Source of the DNA: Nocardia rhizosphaerihabitans | GTDB taxonomy: Bacteria > Actinomycetota > Actinomycetes > Mycobacteriales > Mycobacteriaceae | Assembly: GCF_014646295.1 (NCBI RefSeq) | Contig: NZ_BMNE01000003.1 | Coordinates: forward strand, 365,954-429,953 | Direction of reading: 5' to 3' | Length of the DNA: 64,000 nucleotides | Shown here: in pieces, positions 1 to 7,899 of the stretch | Numbering within the stretch: position 1 is the first letter of the stretch | Layout of the letters: each line of letters begins with the position of its first letter | The notes under the pieces: generated by a model | What the model was told of the DNA's origin: nothing | Database searches by the model: none | What the model saw: the letters and a program-made list of their open reading frames with translations, nothing else | Translations under genes and position numbers: made by a program

Positions 1-440
1 AGCCACGCGTAGGCGTCGACGCAGTCCTCCAGCGCCGCCGGATACGGGTTTTCCGGCGCCAAGCGGTATTCGAGGGAGACGACCGTCCAGCCGGATCCGG
101 CGGCGATCGCGCGGCACAGCTCGTCGGCACCGTCCAGGGTGCCCAGCACGAAACCGCCGCCGTGCAGGTAGACCAGGGCGGGCGCGGCGCTGTCGGAAGG
201 CGTACCGTCCGCGCGGTACAGGCGGGCCGCGATCGCGCCGGCACGCGTCGACACAGTCAATTGTCCAACATGGTCCAGCGGCGTGATCGGCTCGGCGGAC
301 GGGGCCGAGTCCACCAGCGCGCGAGCCTGCTCGGGCCCCAGCTCGCGCAGGGGTTTCTGCAGGACCTGGTCGATCATCCCGGCCACGGCTATGGCCTGGT
401 CATCGAGCAGATTCCAGCACGCGGGCGCGTCGTCGTTCAT
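1..440 (-). CDS. alpha/beta hydrolase (HSL-type esterase/lipase), partial
   Basis: Only the N-terminal ~146 residues lie in the window; the gene runs off the left edge. The oxyanion-hole motif HGGGF is visible near residue 92, followed by SLEYRLAPE, both typical of hormone-sensitive-lipase-like esterases and lactonases. The nucleophile serine and the rest of the triad lie outside. The ATG at 438-440 is the natural start. It is divergent from the amine-catabolism genes and shares a ~150 bp promoter region holding a perfect palindrome. If it belongs to that pathway it could hydrolyse the ester or lactone made by the flavin monooxygenase; that is inference. Confidence 0.8.
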   Translation of the reverse strand, partial: MNDDAPACWNLLDDQAIAVAGMIDQVLQKPLRELGPEQARALVDSAPSAEPITPLDHVGQLTVSTRAGAIAARLYRADGTPSDSAAPALVYLHGGGFVLGTLDGADELCRAIAAGSGWTVVSLEYRLAPENPYPAALEDCVDAYAW

Positions 441-491
441 GAGAAAACCTCGCAAGTCGTTGACAACAAGTGATCTGTGCCTCACCATCAT

Positions 492-503
492 AGTCACGTG
501 ACT
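492..503. promoter_or_regulatory. palindromic operator AGTCACGTGACT
   Basis: A perfect 12 bp palindrome sits between the divergent hydrolase and SCP2-like genes and is followed by CA, giving the GTCA-NN-TGACTCA form. Related TGACTCA half-sites lie in the two promoters near 4.22 and 12.95 kb, and a GTCACATGAC copy lies at 12823. It is a plausible operator of the local TetR protein. Confidence 0.45.
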
Positions 504-592
504 CAGACATTTGACTAGAAGTTCACGTTTCATTTGGGATCCGCTGTCGACGGTGTACCGCGCACACGATCTCGTCGAATCGAAAGGACAAC

Positions 593-1258
593 ATGATGAC
601 CGAAACGACGATCGGTCTCGCGACACGCGGGGCTGACGCGGTCGGCGGGGTCGACATCCGGATCGAGGACGACGCGAGTCCGATCGTCCGGCTCATCGCC
701 CGGACGATCGCCGATTCCCTCCGCGCCGACAGCTCCATCCTGCCCGCCGGGCTGTCGGGCGCGATCGCGATCCGCTCCCACGACACCCCGCAGTCCGCGA
801 CGATCACCATCGCCGACGGTGCCATCGCGGTGTCGGGCGGCGTCTTCGTCGAGCCCGACCTCGACGTGACCGTCGACCTGAACCAGTTCTTCGCTCCGGT
901 CGGCGACCCTGTCGGCTCCTCCGAGTTCGTGGCCGTGGCCGTGGCGCTGCTGTCGCCGCCGCTGCCGGACTGGAAGACCGCGGCCGCCGGCTTCTGGGCC
1001 GCGACCAGGTCTGTCCCCGGCATTCCCGACATGCTGATCGCTGTCATCGAGGGCCCCGAGGGCCTGGATCAGGTCGTCTCGGGCGAGGGGGAGACCCACT
1101 ACGTCATCGCAGGCCCGCCGGAGCTGCTGGCCGCCATCTTCACCGGCGCGATCGATCTGCTCGCCGCGCTGTCCACCGGTCTCATCGGCGTGCGTGGCAC
1201 GCTCGCGCAGCTGTCCGTGCTGGTCGCCGCATCCTGGAAGGTTCGTTACGATGTCTGA
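593..1258 (+). CDS. SCP2-like (sterol-carrier-fold) protein, first gene of gamma-glutamylation operon
   Basis: 221 residues. The start ATG has an AAAGGA ribosome site 5 bp upstream; a second ATG follows directly. The pattern resembles the SCP2 lipid-binding fold: beta-rich segments (ATITIADGAIAVSGG), a VTVDLNQFF strand, a YVIAGPPELLAAIFTG segment and a C-terminal helix. No signal peptide or TM segment is seen, so it is probably cytosolic. Its stop overlaps the start of the glutamine-synthetase-like gene by 8 bp, implying translational coupling. It may bind a hydrophobic substrate or intermediate of the pathway. Fold assignment is by eye and moderate; function is unknown. Confidence 0.6.
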   Translation: MMTETTIGLATRGADAVGGVDIRIEDDASPIVRLIARTIADSLRADSSILPAGLSGAIAIRSHDTPQSATITIADGAIAVSGGVFVEPDLDVTVDLNQFFAPVGDPVGSSEFVAVAVALLSPPLPDWKTAAAGFWAATRSVPGIPDMLIAVIEGPEGLDQVVSGEGETHYVIAGPPELLAAIFTGAIDLLAALSTGLIGVRGTLAQLSVLVAASWKVRYDV

Positions 1259-2600
1259 AATCTCTACTACCGCAACGGCTCTCGCGCCGGATGTGCACAC
1301 GGTCCGGATCGAGTCGACCAACCACGACGGCACGTTCCACGGTAAGAACATCGCGCCGAAGAAGTTCGCCTCGACCTCGGAGTTCGGGCTGGCCGATCTG
1401 CTGTTCGGCCTGGATCTGGGCAATGCGCCGACCATGGGCTTCGCCTACCCGTCCTGGCGCGGTCACATCACCGACCTGCAGTTCCGGCCCGACATGTCCA
1501 CGCTGGTGCAGTGGGAACCCGGCGTGCAATCGGTGATCGGTGACTACTGGCAGAACGACGGCACCCCGGTCGGCACCTGTCCGCGCAACCTGGCTCGCAA
1601 GCTGGTCGACCGGCTCGCTGTGCGTGGTTTCACCGCGACTATCGCGGTCGAGATCGAGGCCACCGTGTTCCAGGAGTCCGTCCACGAGGCCAGGGCGAAG
1701 GGATACCGCGACCTCACCCCGCTCGGTGGCTCCGCTGGCACCGCCTTGAACCTCGCCAAGTCGAAGGACTGGGTCGACTACATGTCGGCGGTCGTCCGGC
1801 GCCTCGAGCAGATCGGCATCGAGTGGGAGGCGTGGAGCGACGAGGACGCGGCCGGTCAGGTCGAGCTGAATCTGATTCCCGGCGATCCGATCTCGGTGTG
1901 CGACAACTGGGCTCGTGCCCGTCAGGTGATGCGCGAGGTGGCCTTCGAGCGCGGGCATACCGTCACCTTCATGGCCAAGCCGACCGCCGGCTACGGCCAG
2001 GCTTCGCACGTCAATCTCTCCCTGCAGCGCGACGGTGTCAACGCGTTCTACGCTCCCGGCCGACCCTCGCACACGATGCTCAACGCGGTCGCGGGGCTGC
2101 TCGCGACGATGCGCGGGGCGACCTCGGTCATGCTCCCGCAGATCACCTCCTACCGGCGCCTGGTCGACCTGAGTGGTCCGCCGACGACGGTGACCTGGGG
2201 CATCGCCAACAAGACCACCGCGGTGCGTGCGGTGGTCGGGCACCCCGCCTACTCCCGCCTCGAATACCGCGTGCCCGGCGCCGATGCCAACCTGTACCTG
2301 GCGGTCGCGACGATTCTGGCCGGTGTGATCGCCGGGATCGACGGCAACCTCGAGCCCGCGGATCCGGTGAGCGATCTGGCGTGGTGCGCGCCCGACCTGG
2401 AACGGTTGCCCGACACCATCACCAAGGCCGCCGACGCACTCGAGTCCGATCTGGTCCTGCGTGAGCAGCTCGGCGACGAGTTCGTCGACTACTGGGTCGG
2501 CACGCGGCGCTGGGAGTGGATGCAGTTCCACACCGCGGGCGGCGACCCGTTCTCCGAGCTGTCGGAGTGGGAGTCCAACCGCTACTTCGAGTTCCCGTGA
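1251..2600 (+). CDS. glutamine-synthetase family gamma-glutamylamine ligase (PuuA/GlnA3-like)
   Basis: 449 residues, the usual size for GS type I relatives. The GS catalytic domain is recognisable in AVEIEATVF near residue 130, GQVELNLIPGDP near 205, the MAKPTAGYGQASHVNLSL segment (metal and ammonia site region) near 245 and the SYRRLVDL segment near 300. The N-terminal beta-grasp domain is short and divergent, as in GS-like ligases that glutamylate amines rather than ammonia. The start at 1251 is chosen because it overlaps the upstream stop; a longer frame from 1194 lies inside the SCP2-like gene. A PuuD-like hydrolase follows with a 4 bp overlap and a PuuB-like oxidase lies at 11.5 kb, supporting ligation of glutamate to an amine. 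The amine is unknown. Confidence 0.85.
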   Translation: MSEISTTATALAPDVHTVRIESTNHDGTFHGKNIAPKKFASTSEFGLADLLFGLDLGNAPTMGFAYPSWRGHITDLQFRPDMSTLVQWEPGVQSVIGDYWQNDGTPVGTCPRNLARKLVDRLAVRGFTATIAVEIEATVFQESVHEARAKGYRDLTPLGGSAGTALNLAKSKDWVDYMSAVVRRLEQIGIEWEAWSDEDAAGQVELNLIPGDPISVCDNWARARQVMREVAFERGHTVTFMAKPTAGYGQASHVNLSLQRDGVNAFYAPGRPSHTMLNAVAGLLATMRGATSVMLPQITSYRRLVDLSGPPTTVTWGIANKTTAVRAVVGHPAYSRLEYRVPGADANLYLAVATILAGVIAGIDGNLEPADPVSDLAWCAPDLERLPDTITKAADALESDLVLREQLGDEFVDYWVGTRRWEWMQFHTAGGDPFSELSEWESNRYFEFP

Positions 2601-3361
2601 CCGCCGACTCGACCCGGCGCAAGCCCCTGATCGGCCTGACCGGACGACGGTTCAGGACGGAGCTGGTCAAGGGCTCGCACCCGGGCTACGGTCAGCGCCT
2701 CACCGACAGCTTCTTCTCCGATTTCGCGGAGCGGATCACGCGCGCGGGCGGTGTGCCGGTGATGCTGCCCTACGACGCCGATCCGGCGGCGCTGGGTGAC
2801 TGGCTGTCCGGTGTGGTGATCACCGGTGGTCAGGACGTGCATCCGCGACGCTGGGGTGGGGACGAGTCGGTGGTGAGCGGCATCGATCCGCTCGCCGACC
2901 CCTCGGTCCACGATCCCAGCCGGGACGAGTTCGAGATCGCGTTGGCGCGGGTCGCGCTGGAGCGCCGGCTCCCGCTGCTCGGCGTCTGCCGCGGCATGCA
3001 GGTGCTCAATGTGGCCCTCGGCGGCACGCTGGTTCCCGACCTGCCGGTCGGGCCGATCAAGCACCTCATGTCGGTGGGTCCGGTGTCGGACGGCGATCCC
3101 GAGCACAGTGTCACCTTCGACGCGGGGACGATCGCCCAGAAGGTGTTCGGCGACCGGCTGGTGACCAACTCGTGGCACCACCAGGCGATCGATGTCTGCG
3201 GTGACGGGCTGGTTGTCACCGGTCGCACCGACGACGGTGTCGCCGAGTCGGTCGAGCTACCCGGAGCCCCCGTGCTCGGGGTGCAGTGGCATCCCGAGTG
3301 GATGATCACCGACGACGGCGCGCTGCGCTGGCTCGTCGACGCGGCTGCCGACCGGCGCTGA
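2597..3361 (+). CDS. class I glutamine amidotransferase-like gamma-glutamyl hydrolase (PuuD-like, peptidase C26)
   Basis: 254 residues from a GTG that overlaps the upstream stop (GTGA). The nucleophile elbow LLGVCRGMQVLN near residue 130 and the HPEW motif near residue 230 supply the Cys-His-Glu triad of peptidase C26 enzymes. GVVITGGQDVHP near residue 75 is the typical oxyanion region. In Puu-type pathways this enzyme removes glutamate from the gamma-glutamylated amino acid after oxidation. It is the last gene of the 593-3361 operon and is followed by a strong hairpin. The GTG start is preferred because the longer ATG frame lies inside the synthetase gene. Confidence 0.88.
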   Translation: MTADSTRRKPLIGLTGRRFRTELVKGSHPGYGQRLTDSFFSDFAERITRAGGVPVMLPYDADPAALGDWLSGVVITGGQDVHPRRWGGDESVVSGIDPLADPSVHDPSRDEFEIALARVALERRLPLLGVCRGMQVLNVALGGTLVPDLPVGPIKHLMSVGPVSDGDPEHSVTFDAGTIAQKVFGDRLVTNSWHHQAIDVCGDGLVVTGRTDDGVAESVELPGAPVLGVQWHPEWMITDDGALRWLVDAAADRR

Positions 3362-3377
3362 GCGACGCGGAAACATC

Positions 3378-3408
3378 TGTGGCCGCCACCTTTTCGGTGG
3401 CGGCCACA
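3378..3408. terminator. bidirectional hairpin terminator
   Basis: A perfect 13 bp stem (TGTGGCCGCCACC) closes a 5 nt loop TTTTC between the convergent hydrolase and TetR genes. It has no long T-run, as is common in high-GC actinobacteria. Confidence 0.8.
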
Positions 3409-3428
3409 GTGCTGTGGGGTCGGCGCGG

Positions 3429-4106
3429 TCAGTCCATGCGCACCCAGGACACCAGCGACCGCATGTCCGGCTCGGGCGCGAGGTCGACAGGCCGGCCCGC
3501 GGGGGCGCCGGCCTCGCCGAGGTTGGCCGCCATCCACGCGTCGAGCACGCCGACGGTGAGTTCCACCTGTGCCCGCGCCACGGCGGCGTCGGTGAACACC
3601 AGCCAGTTGAGAGCGAAGCCGTCGGACAGCGCGGACACCACATAGATCAGCTGGTCGATCGTCTCCGGGTCGACCGGTCGGCCCGCGGCGGTCGTGGTGC
3701 CCGCGAGGATCGTGCGCATGGTCGCGAAGGCCTCGTTGTACACGACCTCGGCCTGCTCGCCCTCACGCTGACCCCAGCTGATCAGCTCGAGGATGGTCGC
3801 GCCGAAGTCCCGATTCTCCAGATACCACTCCAGTACACCGCGCAAGAGCCCGCGAGCGGTGTTCTGCGCATCGCTGTGGACATCGCTGCGGTGCAGCACG
3901 TCCCGATACTCGCCGGCGAGGTATTCGAAGACGGCGGCGAACAGCACCTCTTTGGTGGCGAAGCAGTAGTGCAGCGTGGCCAGGGGAGCGTTCGCCTCCT
4001 CGGCGATGCGGCGCGTGGTGGCTCCGTCCACCCCGTGGGCGGCGATCACGCGCACGGCCGCTGCCACCAGTTCGGCGCGGCGTTCGGCGGCGGGAATGCG
4101 AGCCAT
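3429..4106 (-). CDS. TetR/AcrR-family transcriptional regulator of the amine cluster
   Basis: 225 residues. The N-terminal helix-turn-helix reads GATTRRIAEEANAPLATLHYCF (split across residues about 28-49), typical of TetR proteins, followed by a helical ligand domain. It is transcribed divergently from the 4392 operon, and its own upstream region holds ATTGATCAAGTCAAC, resembling the operator-like sequences at 4216 and 12948. It probably represses itself and both catabolic units, with a pathway metabolite as inducer. A TACTCC element just upstream of the start codon (minus strand GGAGTA) serves as ribosome site. Confidence 0.9.
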   Translation of the reverse strand: MARIPAAERRAELVAAAVRVIAAHGVDGATTRRIAEEANAPLATLHYCFATKEVLFAAVFEYLAGEYRDVLHRSDVHSDAQNTARGLLRGVLEWYLENRDFGATILELISWGQREGEQAEVVYNEAFATMRTILAGTTTAAGRPVDPETIDQLIYVVSALSDGFALNWLVFTDAAVARAQVELTVGVLDAWMAANLGEAGAPAGRPVDLAPEPDMRSLVSWVRMD

Positions 4107-4135
4107 GCGGTACTCCTTCGAGTCAGATCTGAACG

Positions 4136-4150
4136 ATTGATCAAGTCAAC
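4136..4150. promoter_or_regulatory. operator-like site upstream of tetR
   Basis: ATTGATCAAGTCAAC shares the TTGATCAA core with the operator-promoter at 4216-4241. It lies 30 bp upstream of the regulator start codon, suggesting autoregulation. Confidence 0.45.
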
Positions 4151-4215
4151 ACCGACATTACCAGCCTGACCTGCTATGAGGGGGACTGTCAGGGCAGGCG
4201 CGCCACAAATAGTTA

Positions 4216-4254
4216 GTCATATGCCTTGATCAAATGACTCACTACAGCTACCGT
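4216..4254 (+). promoter_or_regulatory. promoter with overlapping operator (copy 1)
   Basis: A -35 box TTGATC (4226-4231) and a -10 box TACCGT (4249-4254) are separated by exactly 17 bp. The -35 box is embedded in a partial inverted repeat starting GTCATATG and ending AAATGACTCA. The same layout with nearly the same bases recurs at 12948-12986. Transcription would start near 4261, giving a ~130 nt leader before the CoA ligase. Confidence 0.65.
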
Positions 4255-4391
4255 TATGGCAGGCCTCACACTTCCTGGCGATCCGGGCCCATCGAAAACC
4301 ACCCATGACGGCGTGCGTGCCGCGCCGGCCGCAGCCCGGCGACTGCAGGTCGATCGACGACCTACCACCTGCTACCCGCGAAGAGGACGAC

Positions 4392-5999
4392 ATGACCCAA
4401 GTCGAATCGGTCCACCCCGAACGCGCGATCGCGCGCGATCGTCTGGCCGTCGACCCGCCGATCGACACCCTCGTCGGTCTTCTGGCCGACCAGGCCGTCC
4501 GCTCTCCCGACCGTGAATTCCTCCGGTTCGTGGACGGGTCCTGGACTTTCGCCGAGGTCGACGACTGGACCTCGCGGCTGGCCCGGCGGCTGGTCACCGA
4601 GGACGGTGTCCGCCCGGGTGACCGGGTCGCGATCATGCTGCCCAACGTGGTGCAGTGGCCGATCGCCTGGCTGGCGATCCTCAAGGCGGGCGCGGTGACG
4701 GTTCCGGTGAACTCGTCGTATCAGCGGGCCGACCTGGAATTCGTCCTCCAGGATTCCGGCGCCAGGGTGCTGTTCACCGACGCCGAGCACACCGCGCTGG
4801 TCGAGGAGGTGCGCACCGCCAACGGCGAGCTGGCCGACGTCCGGATCGTCGAAGCCTCGTCGCCCGGCGAGCTGGCGGACTACCCGGCGGCCCGGCCGGC
4901 GGTCGACATCACCGGCGAGACCCTCGCGAACCTCCAATACACCTCGGGAACAACGGGATTCCCCAAGGCCTGCATGCTGACCCACGACTACTGGACCCGG
5001 CTGGGCTGGGTGTGCACGAACGCGACCGGCCTCGGCGCCGACGACGTGGCCCTCACCTCGCAGCCGTTCTCCTACATGGACCCGCAGTGGAACACCTCGC
5101 TGTGCCTGACGATCGGCGCGCCGCTGGTGGTGCTTCCCCGCTTCTCCGCCTCCGGCTTCATGGCCGACGTCCGCAAGCACCGGGCCACGTTCTGCTACGT
5201 GCTCGGTTCTATGCCGACGCTGCTGTTCAAGCAGCCGCCCACTCCGCAGGACCGCGACAACGACCTGCGCATCGTGCTGTGCTCGGCCATCCCCGCCGCG
5301 CTGCACGCGGAGCTCGAGCAGCGGTGGGGCGCGCCGTGGCGGGAGATCTTCGGGATGACCGAGAGCGGCGCCGACCTGGTGAGCCTGCCCGAGAACGCCG
5401 GTGATGTCGGCAGCGGACGGCTGGGTCAGCCGGTTCCCACCAAGCGGGTCCGCGTTGTCGACCCGCAGGGGCGCGAGGTCGCCGAGGGGGAGTCCGGTGA
5501 ACTGATCACCTCGGGCAAGCCGATGATGCTCGGCTACTGGAACCGACCCGAGGAAACCGCCCAGGTGCTGCGCGACGGCTGGCTGCACACCGGGGATGTC
5601 GCCGTGCGTGAGGCGGGCAGCTATCGGCTGGTCGGCCGGATCAAGGACATGGTCCGTCGGGGCGGGGAGAACATCGCCAGCGCCGAGGTCGAACGTGTCC
5701 TGGAACGCGACGGCACCGTCGTCGCGACGGCGGTCGTCGGTGTGCCCGACGAGCTGTTCGGCGAGGAGGTCAAGGCTTTCGTGCAGCTGGCCCCCGGCAT
5801 CGAGGGGAGCCGCGAGACCGCCGAGCGGATCCTCGACAACGCGCGAAAGCAGTTGGCGCGCTTCAAGCTTCCGCGCTACGTGGAGTTCGTCGCCGACTTC
5901 CCGCGCACCCCGTCCGAACGGGTTTCCAAGCCCGCGCTGAAAGCGCGCGCGGCCGAGCACCCCGGCACCACCTACGACCTGCAACCCTCGCGCGACTGA
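4392..5999 (+). CDS. acyl-CoA synthetase, class I adenylate-forming (CaiC-like)
   Basis: 535 residues. The AMP-binding P-loop YTSGTTGFPK lies near residue 183, the FGMTESGAD adenine motif near 320 and the hinge GRIKDMVRRGGENI near 415. The C-terminal A10 motif reads PRTPSERVSK, with Arg where many relatives have the catalytic Lys; this variant also occurs in other CaiC-like ligases. The start is the ATG after GAAGAGGACGAC; an upstream in-frame ATG at 4305 lies in the leader. It is the first gene of a seven-gene operon ending at 12805. It probably activates a pathway carboxylic acid to its CoA ester; the substrate cannot be read from sequence. Confidence 0.9.
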   Translation: MTQVESVHPERAIARDRLAVDPPIDTLVGLLADQAVRSPDREFLRFVDGSWTFAEVDDWTSRLARRLVTEDGVRPGDRVAIMLPNVVQWPIAWLAILKAGAVTVPVNSSYQRADLEFVLQDSGARVLFTDAEHTALVEEVRTANGELADVRIVEASSPGELADYPAARPAVDITGETLANLQYTSGTTGFPKACMLTHDYWTRLGWVCTNATGLGADDVALTSQPFSYMDPQWNTSLCLTIGAPLVVLPRFSASGFMADVRKHRATFCYVLGSMPTLLFKQPPTPQDRDNDLRIVLCSAIPAALHAELEQRWGAPWREIFGMTESGADLVSLPENAGDVGSGRLGQPVPTKRVRVVDPQGREVAEGESGELITSGKPMMLGYWNRPEETAQVLRDGWLHTGDVAVREAGSYRLVGRIKDMVRRGGENIASAEVERVLERDGTVVATAVVGVPDELFGEEVKAFVQLAPGIEGSRETAERILDNARKQLARFKLPRYVEFVADFPRTPSERVSKPALKARAAEHPGTTYDLQPSRD

Positions 6000-6009
6000 G
6001 GAGCCGGAC

Positions 6010-6771
6010 ATGACCGACAACTACCTGGTCACCCGCATCGACGACGACGTCGCGGTACTCACCCTGAGCCGCCCGGCGAAGCTGAACGTGCTCGACGTGG
6101 CCACCCGGGTGCAGCTCGCGCAGACCATCCGCCACTTCGGCACCGGTGATCTGGTTCGCGGGATCGTGCTCACCGGCACCGGCCGCGCCTTCTCCGCCGG
6201 GGAAGATCTGCAGTCGGTGCCCAGCACCTACGACGAGATCCGCCAGGCCGTCGCGACCTTCCACGACATCACCCGCGCGATTCTCGAAACGCAGATCCCG
6301 GTGATCGCGGCCGTGAACGGGATCGCGGTCGGCGGCGCCTCGGAGATCACGCTGAGCTGTGACGCGCGGATCGGCAGCCCGGCCGCCGAGTACTTCCAGC
6401 CGGAGAACCACCGCGGGATCATCATCTCCAACGCCTCGAGCTTCCTGCTGGGCCGTCTGGTGCGCAACCACGCGATGCGCATCGTCCTGGGCTCGGAACG
6501 GATCAAGGCCGACGAGGCCCTGCGTATCGGGCTCCTGGACGAGATCGTCGCCGACGAGAACCTGGTGGCTCGCGCGGTCGACACGGTCCGGCAGTGGAAT
6601 TCCGATCCCCGCACCACCGCACTGCATCTGGGCCTGTTGCGCCCGCGCGCCGACGAGATCGAGGCCGCCTTCGCCCGCGAAGACGACGCGGCCCGCCAGT
6701 CCTGGGAGTCCGGTGCCTTCTCCGAAGGCATCGAGAGCTTCTGGGCATCGAAGAACGAACGGAGACGATGA
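6010..6771 (+). CDS. enoyl-CoA hydratase/isomerase family protein
   Basis: 253 residues of the crotonase fold. The first oxyanion-hole segment is RAFSAGEDL near residue 62 and the second is NGIAVGGASEITLSCD near 105. A GAGGAGCCGGAC ribosome site precedes the ATG, 10 bp after the CoA ligase. The expected role is hydration or isomerisation of an enoyl-CoA made downstream of the ligase. Its stop overlaps the next start (ATGA), so translation is coupled. No acyl-CoA dehydrogenase is encoded nearby. Confidence 0.9.
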   Translation: MTDNYLVTRIDDDVAVLTLSRPAKLNVLDVATRVQLAQTIRHFGTGDLVRGIVLTGTGRAFSAGEDLQSVPSTYDEIRQAVATFHDITRAILETQIPVIAAVNGIAVGGASEITLSCDARIGSPAAEYFQPENHRGIIISNASSFLLGRLVRNHAMRIVLGSERIKADEALRIGLLDEIVADENLVARAVDTVRQWNSDPRTTALHLGLLRPRADEIEAAFAREDDAARQSWESGAFSEGIESFWASKNERRR

Positions 6772-7865
6772 TGATCACCACCGAAGCAGCAGTACTCACC
6801 GCGGTGAACGAACCGCTGGAGTTCACCGAGATCCAGGTCGACGACCCGGAACCCAACGAGGTACGCCTCGCCGTCTCCAATGTCGGTCTGTGCCACAGCG
6901 ACCTGCACTATATGACCGGAACCGTCGCCGCCGACCTGCCCGTGGTGGTCGGGCACGAGGTAGCGGGCGTGGTCGAGTCGGTCGGCTCCGCGGTCACCAC
7001 CTTGCGTCCCGGCGACCGGGTCGTCGGTGCGCTCACGCCCTCGTGCGGGCAATGCCGCAACTGCCAGGTCGGGCACTCGACCCAGTGTCAGCGCTCCACG
7101 CAGATCCGGCAGCGGCCCCGGCCCGCCTTCCAGCTGCCCAGCGGTCAGGTGGTGCACCGGCTCGGCGACGTCGGCGCGTTCTCCCGCCACACCCTGATGC
7201 GCGAGAACGCCCTGGTGAAGGTGCCCGACGAGGTGGGTCTGCACGTGGGCTGCCTGCTCTCGTGCTGCATCATCACCGGTGTCGGCGCGGTGTTCCGCGG
7301 CGCCGAGGTGCGTCCCGGCGCCACCGTCGCCGTGATCGGTTGCGGCGGTGTCGGTTCGGCCATCATCCAGGGCGCGCGCCTGGCCGGCGCCTCCGCGATC
7401 GTCGCCGTCGACCTCGACGACGCCCGGCTGGCCGCAGCCCGGACCTACGGCGCCACCCACGTCGTGAACGGTGCGGCCGACGTGCCCGCAGAGATCCAGA
7501 AGCTGCTCGGCGACGGCGTGGACTATTCGTTCGAGGCGGTCGGCAGCGCGCGCACCGCGGCCACCGCGCTGGAGGTGCTGCGCCCCACCGGCACCGCGTG
7601 CCTGGTCGGTATCGCCCCCGACGGCACCGACCTGAAGCTGCCCGCCTGGAACTTCTTCTTCAGCGAGAAGCGGCTCATCGGGTCCTACATGGGTTCGGGT
7701 CAGGCGCAGGAAGACATCGCCCAGTTCGCCCGCCTGTACCAGCAGGGGCGTCTGCTGCTCGACGAGATGGTCAGCGACGTCATCGGATTCCACGACATCG
7801 ACAAGGGCTTCGAGGCGATGAAGTCCGGCGAGGTCACCCGCATCGTCGCCGACCTCACCGTGTGA
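6768..7865 (+). CDS. zinc-dependent medium-chain alcohol dehydrogenase
   Basis: 365 residues. Catalytic zinc ligands are in GLCHSD and GHEVAG near residues 40-65. The structural zinc loop CGQCRNCQVGHSTQC near residues 88-102 is complete. The NAD-binding Rossmann motif VIGCGGVG is near residue 187. It resembles NDMA-dependent and class III-type actinobacterial dehydrogenases. ATGATG at 6768 gives two possible starts; the first overlaps the upstream stop. It likely oxidises an alcohol to an aldehyde for the next gene, or a secondary alcohol to the ketone for the flavin monooxygenase. Confidence 0.88.
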   Translation: MMITTEAAVLTAVNEPLEFTEIQVDDPEPNEVRLAVSNVGLCHSDLHYMTGTVAADLPVVVGHEVAGVVESVGSAVTTLRPGDRVVGALTPSCGQCRNCQVGHSTQCQRSTQIRQRPRPAFQLPSGQVVHRLGDVGAFSRHTLMRENALVKVPDEVGLHVGCLLSCCIITGVGAVFRGAEVRPGATVAVIGCGGVGSAIIQGARLAGASAIVAVDLDDARLAAARTYGATHVVNGAADVPAEIQKLLGDGVDYSFEAVGSARTAATALEVLRPTGTACLVGIAPDGTDLKLPAWNFFFSEKRLIGSYMGSGQAQEDIAQFARLYQQGRLLLDEMVSDVIGFHDIDKGFEAMKSGEVTRIVADLTV

Positions 7866-7899
7866 GCCCGTCCCCGTTCGAGTCCCGAAGGAGCCCCTG

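Noticed and set aside
1182..2531. 449-codon minus-strand frame opposite the glutamine-synthetase-like gene
   Set aside because: Composition is Arg/Gly/His-rich without motifs, while the plus strand encodes a recognisable enzyme.
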